Source of the DNA: Magnolia sinica
Taxonomy: Eukaryota; Streptophyta; Magnoliopsida; Magnoliales; Magnoliaceae
DNA: 64,000 nucleotides
Direction of reading: 5' to 3'
Assembly (NCBI RefSeq): GCF_029962835.1
Contig: NC_080583.1
Span: 72,029,158 to 72,093,157, forward strand
In this document: piece after piece, positions 22,030 through 34,067 of the stretch
Position numbering within the stretch: the first letter of the stretch is position 1
Layout of the letters: each line of letters begins with the position of its first letter
Made by a program: the position numbers and the translations under genes
Notes under the pieces: model-generated
Told to the model about the DNA's origin: nothing
The model's input: only the letters and a program-made list of their open reading frames with translations
Database searches by the model: none

Positions 22030-23700
22030 AAAAAAGAGATTTTTCATAAACTGTCAAAACACGCCACATATGTGGTCACCAATCACAAAAAAATAAAGAT
22101 CTATGTATATCCGTTTACAAGGCTTAAACAATTTGTAGGCTATACAAACATAGACAATCATTTACCTGTAAGTTAAATAATAACACAATAATCACACAAC
22201 ATCCATGCATGCATACATACATACATATGCACACACATAAATCCATCCATGCATGTATGCATGCATACACACACATGCATAATCTGTCCATCCATGCATG
22301 CATGCATACGTTTCATCCATCCATGCGTGCATGCATACATATACACACATACATACATGTGTTTTATCACAAAACCATGCATGATGCATTCATTTACAAC
22401 TTAAAGCCAAAGAAGACAGGCTGTAAAGATGTAAATCATTTAACTTAAACCATTAGCATGCATCCAAAAGACTCCTCAATTGAGTTTGGATTATTTTATT
22501 GATTCAGGTTATTAATAGAAGTTATCTGTTGGTTGTGATGGGTAATTGTTCAAGTAGTCGAATAGCTGTAGCATATAACACTCTAAAATAATCAAATGAA
22601 AAGCATTGAATAAACATGCATGCATCCATATATGCAGTTGTTTCAAGGTTAGGACATGAAACTGAGAAGCATGGAAGAATCCCAACTAACTTAGAATGCT
22701 AAAAGGATAAGAGAATTATGATAGATGCATATTTAATAAGTTGGAAATTCATATACAATAAGATCACAAGAGAGTTGTCAATAGCTGGATGCCTATATCA
22801 TACAGGCTCTGTATCATAAGGGCTACAATCAGCTATATCTATTACATGTTGATAGAAATAGAAAAGTCCCCTCTTGGTGTCCTGCCTTCTATCCTCTAAG
22901 CTTCATGAGTCAGATTATAGCACAAACATGCCTACATTCATATCCATATTTCTAACAAAATGGCCTATCCATCAAGTGTATTTTCAAGATATTGAAGCGG
23001 GACTGAAAAACAATCAAACAAATGAGATCAAGAGGTCAGATGTGTTGAGCATAATTCCACACAGTAGCTAGAGAAATTAAAGCTGGCATTGGTGGAATTA
23101 TGGTACTTACAAGATAGTTGTCAATGTGCATTACATACATGTAAACAAACAATTTTCACATATGCAAAGGTACGTCAACATGCGTCTATGTGTAGGTGTG
23201 ATTGTGCATATGCAAGGATTTGCCAACAGTGAATCTGTACCAATATATGCACTAATTCTTGCAACATGTGCATTTTGCTCACAACTATACATCATGCATT
23301 TGCATCCATGCACACTTTCATGAATATTTAATGCAACATGCATACAAATAAAAATGACTAACTTAGGAATCTAAGAAATTTACTTTTTGCTGTAAATGAA
23401 TTATACTTGAGAAAACTTCCACTCAATTTATCAGTCATGTAGCAGCCAAAAAGATGACAAGGTTAGGAATCTGAGAAATTTAATTTTTGCTGTAAAAGAA
23501 TTATACAATTTTGTCTCTAGGTTAATCTGAAGATTTGGCACAAATTAATCAACATACAGAAAGTTTTCATCAGATTTCTGGAAAACTGAAACAGTTATCC
23601 CATATTCTATGTCTGCATCCCATATAGTGCTTACCTGTTTTAGTTCATAAGCGAGAAGAGTCTTGAGTTGGATATGGTTGTGATTGCTTTATAGTGGACA
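22030..23700. other. CACTA 5' non-coding; CATA/ATGC-rich microsatellite at 22200-22360 and a tandem pair near 23355-23510
   Basis: 22200-22360 is a run of CATA, CACA and CATGCATG repeats, and the theme returns in 23100-23340. 'tta(g)gaatctgagaaattta' with 'tttttgctgtaaa' occurs twice, about 100 bp apart. The promoter of the minus-strand transposase should lie here, but no element is convincing. Confidence 0.45.
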
Positions 23701-23734
23701 TTACAGACAAGCAATCCTCATTTTATCCAAAGCT

Positions 23735-24060
23735 CAGCTGGACCACACACAGGAAAGAGTGGGGATTATGACATCCACCGTTGAGACTTTCATAGGGCCC
23801 ACAGCGATATTTATTTGTCACCTAACTTGTTCATAAGCTCACACAGACATAGGGAAAACACAAATATCAGCTTGATTCGAAACTTCTGCTGCCCTAAGAA
23901 GTTTTCAACAGTGGGTCTTCAATCCCCACTGTTTCCTGTGGTGGGCCCACTTGAGCATTGGATATGCTTCCATTTGGGCTCATGCCATAAAATGAGTTGA
24001 AAAATAGATGGCCTACATGGATAAGACACACACATTGCAGTGGCCCCATAGAGTTTACTC
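23735..24060. mobile_element. GGGCCCCACC-family element (family 1), truncated, nested in the CACTA
   Basis: The stretch carries the family-1 interior order 'tggaccacac', 'aacttgttcataag', 'atcagcttgatt', 'cccactgtttcctgtggtg', 'cacttgag', 'gccataaaatgag' and ends near 'cagtggcccca'. The left terminus is missing. Confidence 0.55.
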
Positions 24061-24389
24061 GCATGCTGAGTTACAAAGTATGCAATCCACCTTCTCCAGT
24101 AGAGACATTTCATCAAACACATGTTGTGCACACCATAAACATTCACAACAAATGATGAATAGCAAGACTATTCTATGTCTACATCCATTGTATACATGGT
24201 ATGCATCTATAGCAACCCAGGCCATCTAGATCATTGGTCCCATTGTTTACCAGACATGGCCAACGAACCCCCACTGTGGATTTACAGATCTAAAAATTAA
24301 TAACTTAAATAAAGAAATGAGTACCTGGCCGGGGAAAATATGAAGGGCAGGGCTGCTGGCCGCACTAGATCTGGAGATGATGCAAGTAA

Positions 24390-24392
<3 letters not shown>

Positions 24393-24435
<43 letters not shown>

Positions 24436-24490
24436 AGAGAGTCGGGGGTAGGAAGAAGCTGAGAGTCGCGCGGGTGTTTGGGACGGGGAC

Positions 24491-24540
<50 letters not shown>

Positions 24541-24543
24541 CGA
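24393..24543. repeat. Two (GA)n microsatellites
   Basis: About 24393-24441 and 24493-24536, separated by GC-richer sequence. Open frames across here consist of Ser-Leu repeats read from the CT strand and are not genes. Confidence 0.85.
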
Positions 24544-24626
24544 GAGAGCGTCTTGAAATGGGGGAGACATTGGGCGTGCGGCTTTGTTTTGAGCGCGTGC
24601 CCAATTTTGGGCGGAACCGTGGCTGA

Positions 24627-25077
24627 TGGTCAGTGCTCTGTGGGCCCCACCATAATGTACATATTTCATCCATTCCATTAATCCATCTTTACAGATCATT
24701 TTAGTGATTGATACAAAAAATGATAGGGATATAAATCCTAGGTGGGCCACACCACAGGACAAAAATAATGAATAGATATTCACAATTAAAATCCTCCTAA
24801 GGTCCACTATACTGTTTATTTGACATCCAATCTGTTGATTTGGTCATAAAGACCCAGATGAAGGGAAAAAATAAATATTAGCTTGATCCAAAACTTTTAT
24901 GGCCCCCAAAATGTTTTAATGGTCAAAATTCATTCAACACTATTTCCTGTAATATGGTCCACTTGAGATTGAGATATAATTCTTTTTTTTTATACCATCA
25001 TAAAATGATATATAAAAATAGATGGATGGCATGGATGAAACACATACATTATGGCGGGGGCCACAGAGCACTGACCA
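24627..25077. mobile_element. Complete family-1 MITE, 451 bp
   Basis: It begins TGGTCAGTGCTCTGTGGG and ends CCACAGAGCACTGACCA. The inverted match continues through the GGCCCC core to CATAATGTA. No coding sequence is present. The target-site duplication is not clear: the flanks suggest the inverted match may continue a few more bases with mismatches. This is the best full-length reference copy in the window. Confidence 0.8.
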
Positions 25078-25084
25078 CCAGTCA

Positions 25085-25630
25085 TTGGTGGGTGTCAAGG
25101 GGAGTACTATCAGGGCACTATAACTTATAGTGCTTCTGGTTGTATTCAGACACTTAGAAAGTCCAATCGGTTGATCTCAACCGTCTATTAAGTTCAGAAC
25201 ACATTTTCTGGGCTACCTTGAAAAATATTTAAACTGAACGAGTGATATAATCTATGATTAATTTGGCCTTTTCTCTGACCATCCTTTTTCCAAGACATGG
25301 ATAAGATGCTTTCAATTGGCTAACAAAAGTGATTCTTTAGACTAATGAGCAATCCATGATGGTCCCTAAAAATTTGATGAATCAAATTGTTGATCGAACC
25401 TACTTTTTTGTAAATGATCTTGACCGTCCATTTTTAAGACCATTGATCAAATCTTTTTTTTTAGTTAGATCAGTATGATTTATTCATGGTAGCCTATGAA
25501 ATATGAGTTGGACCTAATAAACAGTCTAGATCAATGGACTGTACTCACAAATTTCCTAATACAACTAGGAGAACTGTAGAGCACTGTAAATAGTATTATA
25601 AGAGCACTAGAGCATTTTCTCAATTACTAT
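25085..25630. mobile_element. Small element with AGCACTATAA-type ends
   Basis: It starts near CAGGGCACTATAACTTATAG and ends near AGTATTATAAGAGCACTAGA. 'ccgtctattaagttcagaac' links it to the outer element at 5565-6115 ('ccgtcaattaagtcctgaac'). Boundaries are approximate. Confidence 0.45.
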
Positions 25631-25959
25631 TATAGGTTAGGAAGTAGAGAAACGATTTGATACACCGACTCTATCGAAGTTATGAAACAGCGTCTTCTTT
25701 TCCATCAACCTGTCAAATAGGTAAAATAAACGGGGGCCATGTACACCATGGTGGTCATCTGATATGAAATCAAGTGAATAGGGTGGTTTCCACTTCCAGT
25801 GTGTTGGGTTGGTTGGGTGACGAAGGTGATGCTGAAGGGACAGAAGCTTTCATGCATTTGTTGAGTGCTGTGATTCTAATGAATAGAGAGACGTATCATG
25901 CATTGATCCAAATAGTGCCCAACCAAGATGTCCCAGTAATTTAATTTTTTATTCTTTTT

Positions 25960-26213
25960 TCAAATTTTTCAATTTTTTTTTTTTTTGTAAAAAAATCTGA
26001 AGTGATCCGAATAGTGCCCCATCCGATCCGACTCGATTTTCCTGATCGAGTCAGACTCGGATCGGATCAGGACATGTATACTTCGGGTCAGTTCAAGGTC
26101 GGCGACTCAAACTCGGTCCCGGTTCGGATCGGGTTCGGGTTAAGCCATTGAGATTTTGGATCTAATTGGGTTGGACCAAATCCGGTCCGACTCGGACCGA
26201 TGCCCAGCTCTAG
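25960..26213. mobile_element. Partial copy of the 4283-5471 hAT family
   Basis: 'ccgactcgattttcctga', 'gccattgagattt' and the end GATGCCCAGCTCTA match 5280-5471 in the same orientation. The left part, including any captured gene, is absent. Confidence 0.7.
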
Positions 26214-26309
26214 TATTAACTTATAACAGGTTGGATCTCAAATAAACATCACGGCGGGCCCTAAGAAGGTTTCAATAGTGGGTGTCACTATCCCACTCTT
26301 TTCTATGGT

Positions 26310-26768
26310 GGGTCCACTTGAACTTTGGATCTGCCCCGTCAGTCAGATGCACCATTCCATGGTGGCCCACGAGCTTAAAAATAAAGTCAATCCATGACTT
26401 GGGTGGGCCACACCACATACTATAGTTGAGAGGGTTACCCTCCCATTAAAACATTCATAATCATTTATTAGGCCCACCTAGATGTGGTTCATAGATCAGC
26501 CCATTCATTATGTGTGTCCCACTTGGATGAGGAGTCAGACCAAGTTTCATACACATCCAAAACTCATGTGGGCCCCACCAAATGCTTTTATATGTTTTAG
26601 GGATGTCTTCGCATGGTTTTAGATGCTATGGCCCACCTGAGTTTTGTATACAACTGATTTTTGGACTTAAAGAGGACACATCAAATGCATGGTGTTGATG
26701 TTCTACATACATCATGGTGGGGCGCACAGATTAACCTCATGGGAAGTTCCCATGAGATGACCTTATAG
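26310..26768. mobile_element. Family-2 element, copy 3
   Basis: Same interior order as 7622-8100, ending with the palindrome CCTCATGGGAA...CATGAGA at 26735-26757. It is nested in the CACTA. Confidence 0.6.
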
Positions 26769-26807
26769 TACCATTTCGCTATTTAGGTAACTCCTTCATG
26801 GGTGTTA

Positions 26808-27290
26808 CTCTAACCGTGTAGGGCCCACCTTGATATATTTTATGTCTATCGACACCGTCCATTCACTCTATTTTACTAATCATTACCCTCAATTTGAGTA
26901 GGTACTCACCTCGATCATACTATATATGAGAAAGATATTGGGCAAACAAGATTGATCAACAATTTGAGTGAATTTTGATTTAAACATCTGAAGTTATTTA
27001 CTCTTCATGTCCGAACTGATCAAATTGTCCAAAAACAGATAAAGGTTGTTCATAAAATCAAAAATATATAAATGAATAGAAAACACAAACATCAGCTTGA
27101 TCAACTTCTATGGCCTCCAATAAATTTTAAATGGTAGACGTTCAATCACACTATTTCCTGTGGTGTGGTCCACTTGAGCTTTGGATATGCGTCCTTTTTG
27201 TTCTTTAGACCTCAAATTATCTGTTAACATGGATGAATGGAGTGGATAAAATCAATAAATAACGGTGAACCCTACAGAGTTTACTCTGGC
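26808..27290. mobile_element. Family-1 element, diverged
   Basis: It starts near GTAGGGCCCACCTTGATATA and ends near AACGGTGAACCCTACAGAG, a weak inverted pair, with the 'actatttcctgtggtgtggtccacttgag' interior read in pieces. Confidence 0.5.
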
Positions 27291-27299
27291 AAAGGTAAC

Positions 27300-27640
27300 G
27301 AGTAACTCACTTATATGTAGTGGAGAAAGGTTTCCTTAAAACATTCATAATCATATATTGAGTCTGCCTAAATGTGATTCACATATCCAACCTACTCATT
27401 ATGTGTGTCCCACTTGGATGAGGGGTCAGACCAAGTTTCGACTACATCCAAAACTCATGTGGGCCCCACCAAGTACTTTTATATTTTTTAGGATGTCTTC
27501 ACATAGTTTTAAATGGTATGGCCCACTTGAGTTTCATTTACTGATGATTTTTGAGATATCTCATAACCTAAAGGGACACATCAAATCCACGGTGTTAATG
27601 TTCGACACACATCATGATGGGGCCCACAAAACTTACTAAC
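27300..27640. mobile_element. Family-2 fragment (right part)
   Basis: 'aaaacattcataatcat', 'cccacttggatgagg', 'ccaccaagtactttta' and 'acacatcatgatggggccc' follow in family order. The left terminus is lacking. Confidence 0.5.
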
Positions 27641-27649
27641 ATCAATTCT

Positions 27650-28365
27650 TAGGTTCTTACGAAGTCAGTAATTAATAAGTTGGGTCACAATTTTAACTAG
27701 AATATTTGGCTCATTTTACATGTCTAGTCTATTCACTCTATTTTACTAACAATACTCTCAATTTGACTAGTTACTCGCCTCAATTAGGCTACATATGAGA
27801 AAGATATTGGGCATACAAGATTAATCAACAATTTCAGTGAAATTTGATTTAAACATCTGAAGTTATTTACTCTTCAATTTGAACTGATTAGATTGTCCAA
27901 AAACGATTAAAGGTTTAATTAGTGGATGTGCCTAATAATTTAGTAATTTTATTTTTCACAAATAAATTTAACATTTTTTTTTTCAAAATGTATATTTTTT
28001 TTACTCTTTTAACTAAATATCATTTTTATTATAAATAAATTTAACATTTTTTTTTTACAAAATTTAGCCTTTTTTAAATTTTTTTTTTTTTTTTTTTTTT
28101 TTTTACAATTTGTTAATTTTTTCACAATTTTGTTTAATTTTTTAAATTTTCTTTTTCAAAATATCATTTTTTTATCGAAATTTTTTTTCAAAATTATCAA
28201 CATTATTCAAAGTTCTTAATTTTTTTTTCAAAATCTAGATTTTTATAAAATTACAGTTTTTTTTTTCAAAATTTAAAATTTTCTTAAATATTGTTAATTA
28301 TTTTTCCAAGCTTCTCAACTATTTTTTTTTCGAAATTCTTTGAGTTTCTTAATTTTTGGCTTGGC
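27650..28365. other. Very AT-rich CACTA interior, poly-T at 28070-28104
   Basis: Runs of T and 'ttttttcaaaat' phrases repeat irregularly. 27700-27900 is a second diverged copy of 26870-27020 ('gagaaagatattgggca', 'catctgaagttatttactctt'). No gene is seen. Confidence 0.5.
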
Positions 28366-28369
28366 AGGT

Positions 28370-28860
28370 CGATAAGACGGTTTAGGACCGTCTCTAATAG
28401 AGATGGTCATTGACCGTCTATAATAAAGATAGTCCTAAACCGTCTATAATAGAGACGGTCCTTGACAGTCTCTAATAAAGACGGTCTTTGGCAGGGGCTA
28501 TAAGACGGCTAATGACCGTCTCTAATAGAGACGGTCTTTGACAGTCTCAATTACAAGTAAAAAACGGCCAATAACCGTCTCTAATTTAGACAGCCAATGA
28601 CCGTTTCAGATGATCGCATATAAGACGGTCAAAGACCGTCTCTAATGCGGACAACCAATGATCGTCTCAGATGACCGCATATAAGACGGTCAGCGACTGT
28701 CCTAAATGATTTGTAGACGTTCAGATTTTTAAGACAATATTAAGGACAGTCAGGAGCCGTCTAAAATTTTAGAAACGGTTTGTGGCCGTCTCTAAAGCGT
28801 CTTTAAACCAAGCAATTTTAGAGATGGTCCAGAACCATCTCGAAATCTGTCCTTTCTTTT
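28370..28860. repeat. CACTA right subterminal repeats
   Basis: About 15 motifs such as AAGACGGTCAAAGACCGTCT alternate with 'ctctaatagaga'. The core ACGGTC...GACCGT is the same as at the left end (11190-11690), though the spacers differ. Confidence 0.8.
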
Positions 28861-28879
28861 CATTTTTCACGTAGTATCT

Positions 28880-29105
28880 TTGCAACCCCAGATCTTTCAT
28901 TTTGAATATCCCTAATAGATGAGTATTTATTATATCAATCTTATATATGTTATAATTGGTGATAAGCATGTCATCAACAAACAATACCAAGATAAAGAAT
29001 TTCTCATCATTCGGCGTCTCGTAATAGACATAATGATCATACTCACTCCTAGTAAACTTTTAACTCATCATTACTTGTTTAGCATAAGAACTGATGGTTT
29101 AGGGT
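28880..29105 (-). pseudogene. Ty1-copia polymerase, upstream half of the split gene
   Basis: The minus strand reads EYDHYVYYETPNDEKFFILV, then LFVDDMLITNYN (the catalytic YVDD-type motif as FVDD) and FKMKDLG, and stops at the CACTA border. The next expected motif (MHRDRK) is found across the insertion at 11,1xx. A one-base loss just before the border breaks frame. Confidence 0.8.
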
Positions 29106-32100
29106 GATTATGAATAAATCGTCATTTTCGCTAGTTACAAATAGGTCACACTATGAACTTAGCTAATTCAAACCCTAATAATTATGTAAAAGAAATCTAG
29201 ATACCCAAATCATTCTAGAAATACCATGATTACCAAACAATCTTTAGACCTCTCATTAGTGGGCCATTAAACTCAAGACTATAAAAAGACATTCGTCTTA
29301 GTGGGCTTAACGTCCATCACGAGACATCGAGCCAAAATCGCATCTCGAATTGCTCAACTTAAACTCGCAAGCCAAGTTTATGAAATGAGTGAATGCCTTA
29401 AGTGAAAATATAAAATTTAAGTAAAACTAGCCCATTTCTCTTTTGCGAATTTGCAACTTTCGGACAGTCGATTCATGGCCAAAGTTGGGGTGCCGACTAA
29501 AGATATTTTCTCACACATATCCGTATAGACACGGCCCTTATTGATTATCGATGACCTTCAATTTAAGTTAAGGCCTTCCTGGTTAATCGGCACGCTCGAT
29601 CATCGTATGTTTGTGTCCAAACATATATCACCTTATGGGACACCTATGACCCATATGCATTCCTTTAGGTCTCATTAGTGGAAAACAACCTCCCCTAGGG
29701 TTAATAAAATGAATAAAGGGCCATCAAAGACATTTGTGCACCTTTTGACACTATAAAACCCATTTTATTTCACACCCCCTCTCCCCATTCGAATTTGCCT
29801 ATGTCAAAGGAGAGAGAGAAAGAGAAAGATGAAGAGAAGAAGAGTGAGAGTAGGAGCAGGGAGGTTTTAGTGCTTCCTTTCGTCAGTTTTCTCTAATCAA
29901 AGCTCTAGCCTCGATCATTTTCCTCTATCAAATCCACCGCACTCACGATTAGGAGGTAAGAAATAAATCTTACTTCCCAACCTAGGTTTTTTTAAGATGA
30001 ATTGCATGAATTTCACATAGTTCTTAATGTTTGTATAGGAATTTATAGTTTTTCTCAAATCCCTAACCTTAGGAGCTCGAAAATCGAAAATTCCTTTATA
30101 GAAATGCAGACCATTATCTCTAGGTTATTATTTATCAACCCTTAGGGGTTTCAGTTAATAATTAGATGTTTTTAGAGGAATTTGTGCATGCTAATATGTT
30201 AACATTTTGGTTTTTGTTATAATATATACTATTAATTAGATATGGATGCTCACATGTTTGATGAAATGACTAAGTGGTGAAATGTGTTGCTTTGTCAATG
30301 CTCATATGCTTGATTTAATGCTTAAGTGATTTTATTATTTTATGCATGCTCATATGTTTGATTTAATGCCTTAGTGAACATAGTACTATATGTATGCTTA
30401 CATGTTTGATGAAATGCCTAAGTGGTTGTGTAGTAGAACATATGATATAATTGCATGATGCGATGTTTAATTAATAGCGATATTTAGGATTATTACAATA
30501 TTGGGTTAATTGGCTAACCGTCCAAACTAAAGGGGTGGCTCGAGTTAGGACAGCCACCCTAGGCTTGTTCAATCGACCTGGGTTGAACATGGATGACCGA
30601 GAGTAGCTGAACTATACAGAATGGTTGCACCTAATGTCAATTGCGCCAAAGTTCTCCCATGTCAATCAAATTAGTCCACTAGTCGACTAATCATGTATGT
30701 TCATAATGTATGAGACGACCGAATTGAATCTAGGATACCATGTTTTCAATTAATCTTGCATTCATAATCGTTAGTGCGATACAATACCACTAAGACTTAT
30801 AAGTCAGGCATGGTGGTATGGGACACCATGTCTGAGTTATCAGCCTATATTAGGGTGACGACCCTCCCCGTAGTGACCAATAAGCATTAATAGAGGTGAT
30901 TGATCATTGTTCGAACGGCCCCCTGCCAAATTACCCTGCCGATGATTCGTGCTAAAGCACTATTCGAACGACCTACGCGTAAAAAGAATTGGATAATGAG
31001 CCCTTTCCTTTGTGGTGATTTGGTTTTATGTGACAAGACTACACCTTGGAACTAAGTAATTATACTCGACGTTTGGGTGACAACTTATATCTGGTTAATC
31101 CTCACACCTTCGGGTATCATGTTGTACCTTAAGAACCATTGATTTGTGAGATAAATGGATAATACCTAAATTTAGATCAAGAGACACTAGTGAAGTGCAA
31201 CTTCACGCCGCAACGAGCTATGTGATCTGGATAAAGATTCGTGATATAATGTCGGTATCTTAACTTCGCCAATATGATGGATGAATGAAACTTAATAATT
31301 ACTCGACTAACATACGCATTCACCGCATCGCATTAAATAGGATTTTATGAGTTGGCGTTAGAGTCGCTTATGAGGGAGTATTGGTGTTTGCGAAATAGGC
31401 GTTGAAGTCGCTTATGAGGGAGTATTGGCATTTGAGAAATAAGCGTTGAAGTCGCTTGTGAGGGAGTGGTGGATTGTAAGATGTATGCATCATTTCATAA
31501 TCTCATTCATACATTTAACAAGAGTATTAGGAATTGTTTGATTTCATGTTTCATTAATACCTATGTTGATTGGGTTGATAACATATGTAACTTATAACTA
31601 ATGGAACCACTAAGTTAGCTACTCATTCCTACTTAAGACGATATTTTAAAATACCAACTAGACAATATTATTAATGCAGGTACTAGCGAGACTTTAGTCG
31701 TGTAGGCTTAGATCAGCTTGTGCCTCCGTCGTTATATTTTGGAGGGTTGGATGAAAACTAAAAACATTACACTTCAATTGTCTTGCATATGTATATTGTG
31801 GCTTGTATAATTCTCATTTGGGCAGACAATACTTTTTTTTTTAATTGTACTTTGATTGTTAGCCTTAAGTAATGAAGTAACTAGCCTTTAAGCACGTTCA
31901 GTTCAAAGAAATTCATTATAAATATAAAGAAATTGTTGTTCAAAGTGTGGACCGTAAATTAGTCATAACTTTTGATCCAGGCATCGTCATAAAAAGCACA
32001 ACCTATTGATTTTTATGTAATGATGGTTACGGGGTCAACCAAACTCATGGTAGGTTGTATACCCTCATTTTACAGGAAAACGCACACCTCAAGTTCAAAA

Positions 32101-32485
32101 TTATAATTTTAGAAAAATCTACTAATTTTAATAATTTCTATTTTTGTTATATCTCCTTATTTTTAGAATTTTAGAATTTTTATCTTTTTATAATTTGCTT
32201 ATAATATTGCTAGAAATCTTTAGTAAGGTTTGTCTAAACTTTTTATTTTTTGGCAAATTAAGCTTTAGAAGAGTTTTACGTTTTACTATTTTGAATAACT
32301 TTTGAACTAGGGTTAGAATTTTGTTATTCTAGCTCATTTCAAATTAGCATTTAAGTTTTTTTTTTATTTGTGGTTTATTAATCAAAAAATTATACACATA
32401 TTATTCAATAAAAAACCTTAAAATTTTCTTTTATTTTCTTGCAAATTTAAAAACTATTCTTGTGAATTCAAAGTTTTAATCACTA
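29106..32485. other. Non-coding, LTR-like; two short tandem arrays
   Basis: No protein motif was found in either strand. Tandem units occur at about 30240-30440 ('gctcatatgtttgat', 'atgcctaagtg', about 65 bp, 3 copies) and 31353-31470 ('gaagtcgcttatgagggagt', about 48 bp, 3 copies). A C/T-rich leader-like segment with GA runs lies near 29780-29900. 31950-32010 has 'cataacttttgatcc', also found in the gypsy LTR near 37480. A large old LTR or non-coding retrotransposon derivative is possible. Confidence 0.35.
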
Positions 32486-32935
32486 AAGAATACTGTCATC
32501 TTTCTCTTATTGTTTTACGCTCTTTCCTATGTTAGATCACAATACCGAGACAGAACTCAAGTGGAGCTCACCATAGAAAATAGTGTAAAATCATGCCTAA
32601 AACCTGATGTGCCCCAACTAAATCTCATAACATTGCCATTTTTGGGATTCAACTTCATCAGGGTGATTCACGTCAGATGGACGGTTTGGATTGCATTTAT
32701 AACCACCTGGCTGCTCCACTTATCTAGTGGTGGGCATCCCCGTCCTAAGTCAACCTAACTCGGAACGGGTTGGACTCGGACTGCATACTATAGCATACAG
32801 AGAAGAATAATGTAAGCTACTAGAAAAGCTTTCTGTGGGCCTACCATGATGTATGTGTTTCATCCACGTCGTCCATTCATTTTTCTGGCTTATTGTAGCC
32901 CTTGGCCTCAAAAATAGACAGATCCAAATCTCAAG

Positions 32936-34067
32936 CGTCTATCTGGTCTCCAAATGTGTTTGCTGTACTCCGACTGCTTCTGTGGCTCCTTCGACAGAAT
33001 CTCTGACCCACCTCTTCATTAACAGCTCTCTTGCCAAGGTTGTTTGGAATCACTTTGGGGCCATACTTGGCATTTCAATCGGGGCCAACCCCACGGTGGA
33101 AACAAGGTTGAATGCGTGGTGGAGTGCCTACATGGCATCAGGTAAGACGTCTATTGCGCAGGGACTTCTTCTTCTGTTCATCATTTGGAAAATTTGGAAG
33201 GCGAGGAACAAAGCGAAATTTGAAGGAAAGGTGGCCCTCCCTTCAGAAGTTATTTACAGCTTGGTTCAAATCAATCGGCCAGGCGTATACAGTGTGGGCC
33301 TGTCACACGTCTGCTGAAGGTAAGGTGCTGAATACTCTAGGTATTGTCCCTCCTACCCTGTACAACAAGGTCCCAGTTTTGGTTAAATGGGTCTTTCCTG
33401 TGGGAGATGTTTTCAAGCTCAATGTAGATGGGTCCAGCAGGGGAAACCCGGGCAGCTCAGGGGGTGGAGGCATCTGCAGAGGGGCGGCAGGTAGATTTCT
33501 TTTCACTTTTGCTATCGGGTACGACGTCGGCTCCAGTAACATTGCAGAACTCAGGGCCATTTGGGATGGTCTGAGGTTGTGTCGGCAGCAAGGTTTTTCC
33601 AACGTTCAGGTGGTGTCGGACTCAAAGCTCCTTGTGGGACTGTTGAATGGCAACAGCCAGCCGAGTGTTAGGTGGAGCTACTGGCTGGATCGGATTCACG
33701 TGTTATGTAGGGATGCCCAATTCTCTTTCTCCCACATTTTCAGGGAAGCGATTGGTGCAACGGATGGGCTGGCTAAACTAGCGAGCTCCTCTCAGGCCCA
33801 CTCGGTTTTCACCAATGTCGCTGCTCTCCCTCGCTCCGTGCGGGGTTCGGTTCTCCTTGATAAAGCTGGCCTCGGGTCCATCATGCGAAGCCATGGGGAA
33901 TGAAGGAGCAGTGGCTGCTCTGTTTCGTAGCTTTCTTGCTTTTCTTGCTTTGTGCAGCTCTTTCTTGCTGGGCGGCCCGGTCCTTTTGTTGGGGCCCGTC
34001 CCTTTGGTTGTAAATCCGTTTTGTCTCTAATATATTGGTGGGATGCTCCCATCTTTTCAGAAAAAAA
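32936..34067 (+). mobile_element. 5'-truncated LINE (L1-type) with poly-A and target-site duplication
   Basis: AAATCTCAAG stands before (32926-32935) and after (34068-34077) the insert. The insert ends in an A-run after TCTTTTCAG. The paralogous site near 38785 lacks the insert. Its content is the C-terminal region of a plant LINE polyprotein followed by a 3' untranslated region. The 5' truncation is typical of LINE insertions. Confidence 0.88.
33010..33903 (+). pseudogene. LINE zinc-finger/RNase H region, frameshifted
   Basis: The first frame gives VWNHFGAILGIS and IIWKIWKARNKAKFEGK up to about 33240. The reading then moves to another frame with KLNVDGSSRGNPGSSGGGGI (first Asp), AELRAIWDGLRLC (Glu), VVSDSKLL (second Asp) and REAIGATDGLAKLA (last Asp), ending at TGA 33903. 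All four RNase H acidic residues are present, but the shift near 33250 and the missing reverse transcriptase make it non-functional. Confidence 0.8.

Larger units (their letters stand above)
11170..28876 (-). mobile_element. 17.7-kb En/Spm-type CACTA transposon
   Basis: The left end reads CACTATGCCAAAACTGC and the right end, reverse complemented, reads TACTACGTGAAAAATG. Both run into AAAGGAC(G/A)G subterminal repeats. The 3-bp sequence TCT flanks both ends (11167-11169 and 28877-28879), the duplication size of the CACTA superfamily. The flanks are the two halves of one copia polymerase gene, which independently places both ends. Inside, on the minus strand, are a TNP2-type transposase and a second Transposase_24-like gene, both broken. 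A telomere-like satellite and at least six smaller elements are nested within. The mutated terminal C of the right end may also block mobility. Confidence 0.92.

Noticed and set aside
22173..22389. His/Met/Cys-rich short frames on both strands
   Set aside because: They derive from the CATA/CATG microsatellite and change frame without consequence.
24247..24807. 186-codon minus-strand frame rich in Ser-Leu
   Set aside because: It is produced by the (GA)n microsatellites and a family-1 element.
33112..33903. Host RNase H-like gene
   Set aside because: The domain lies in an insert with a target-site duplication and an A-tail, next to LINE motifs in another frame.
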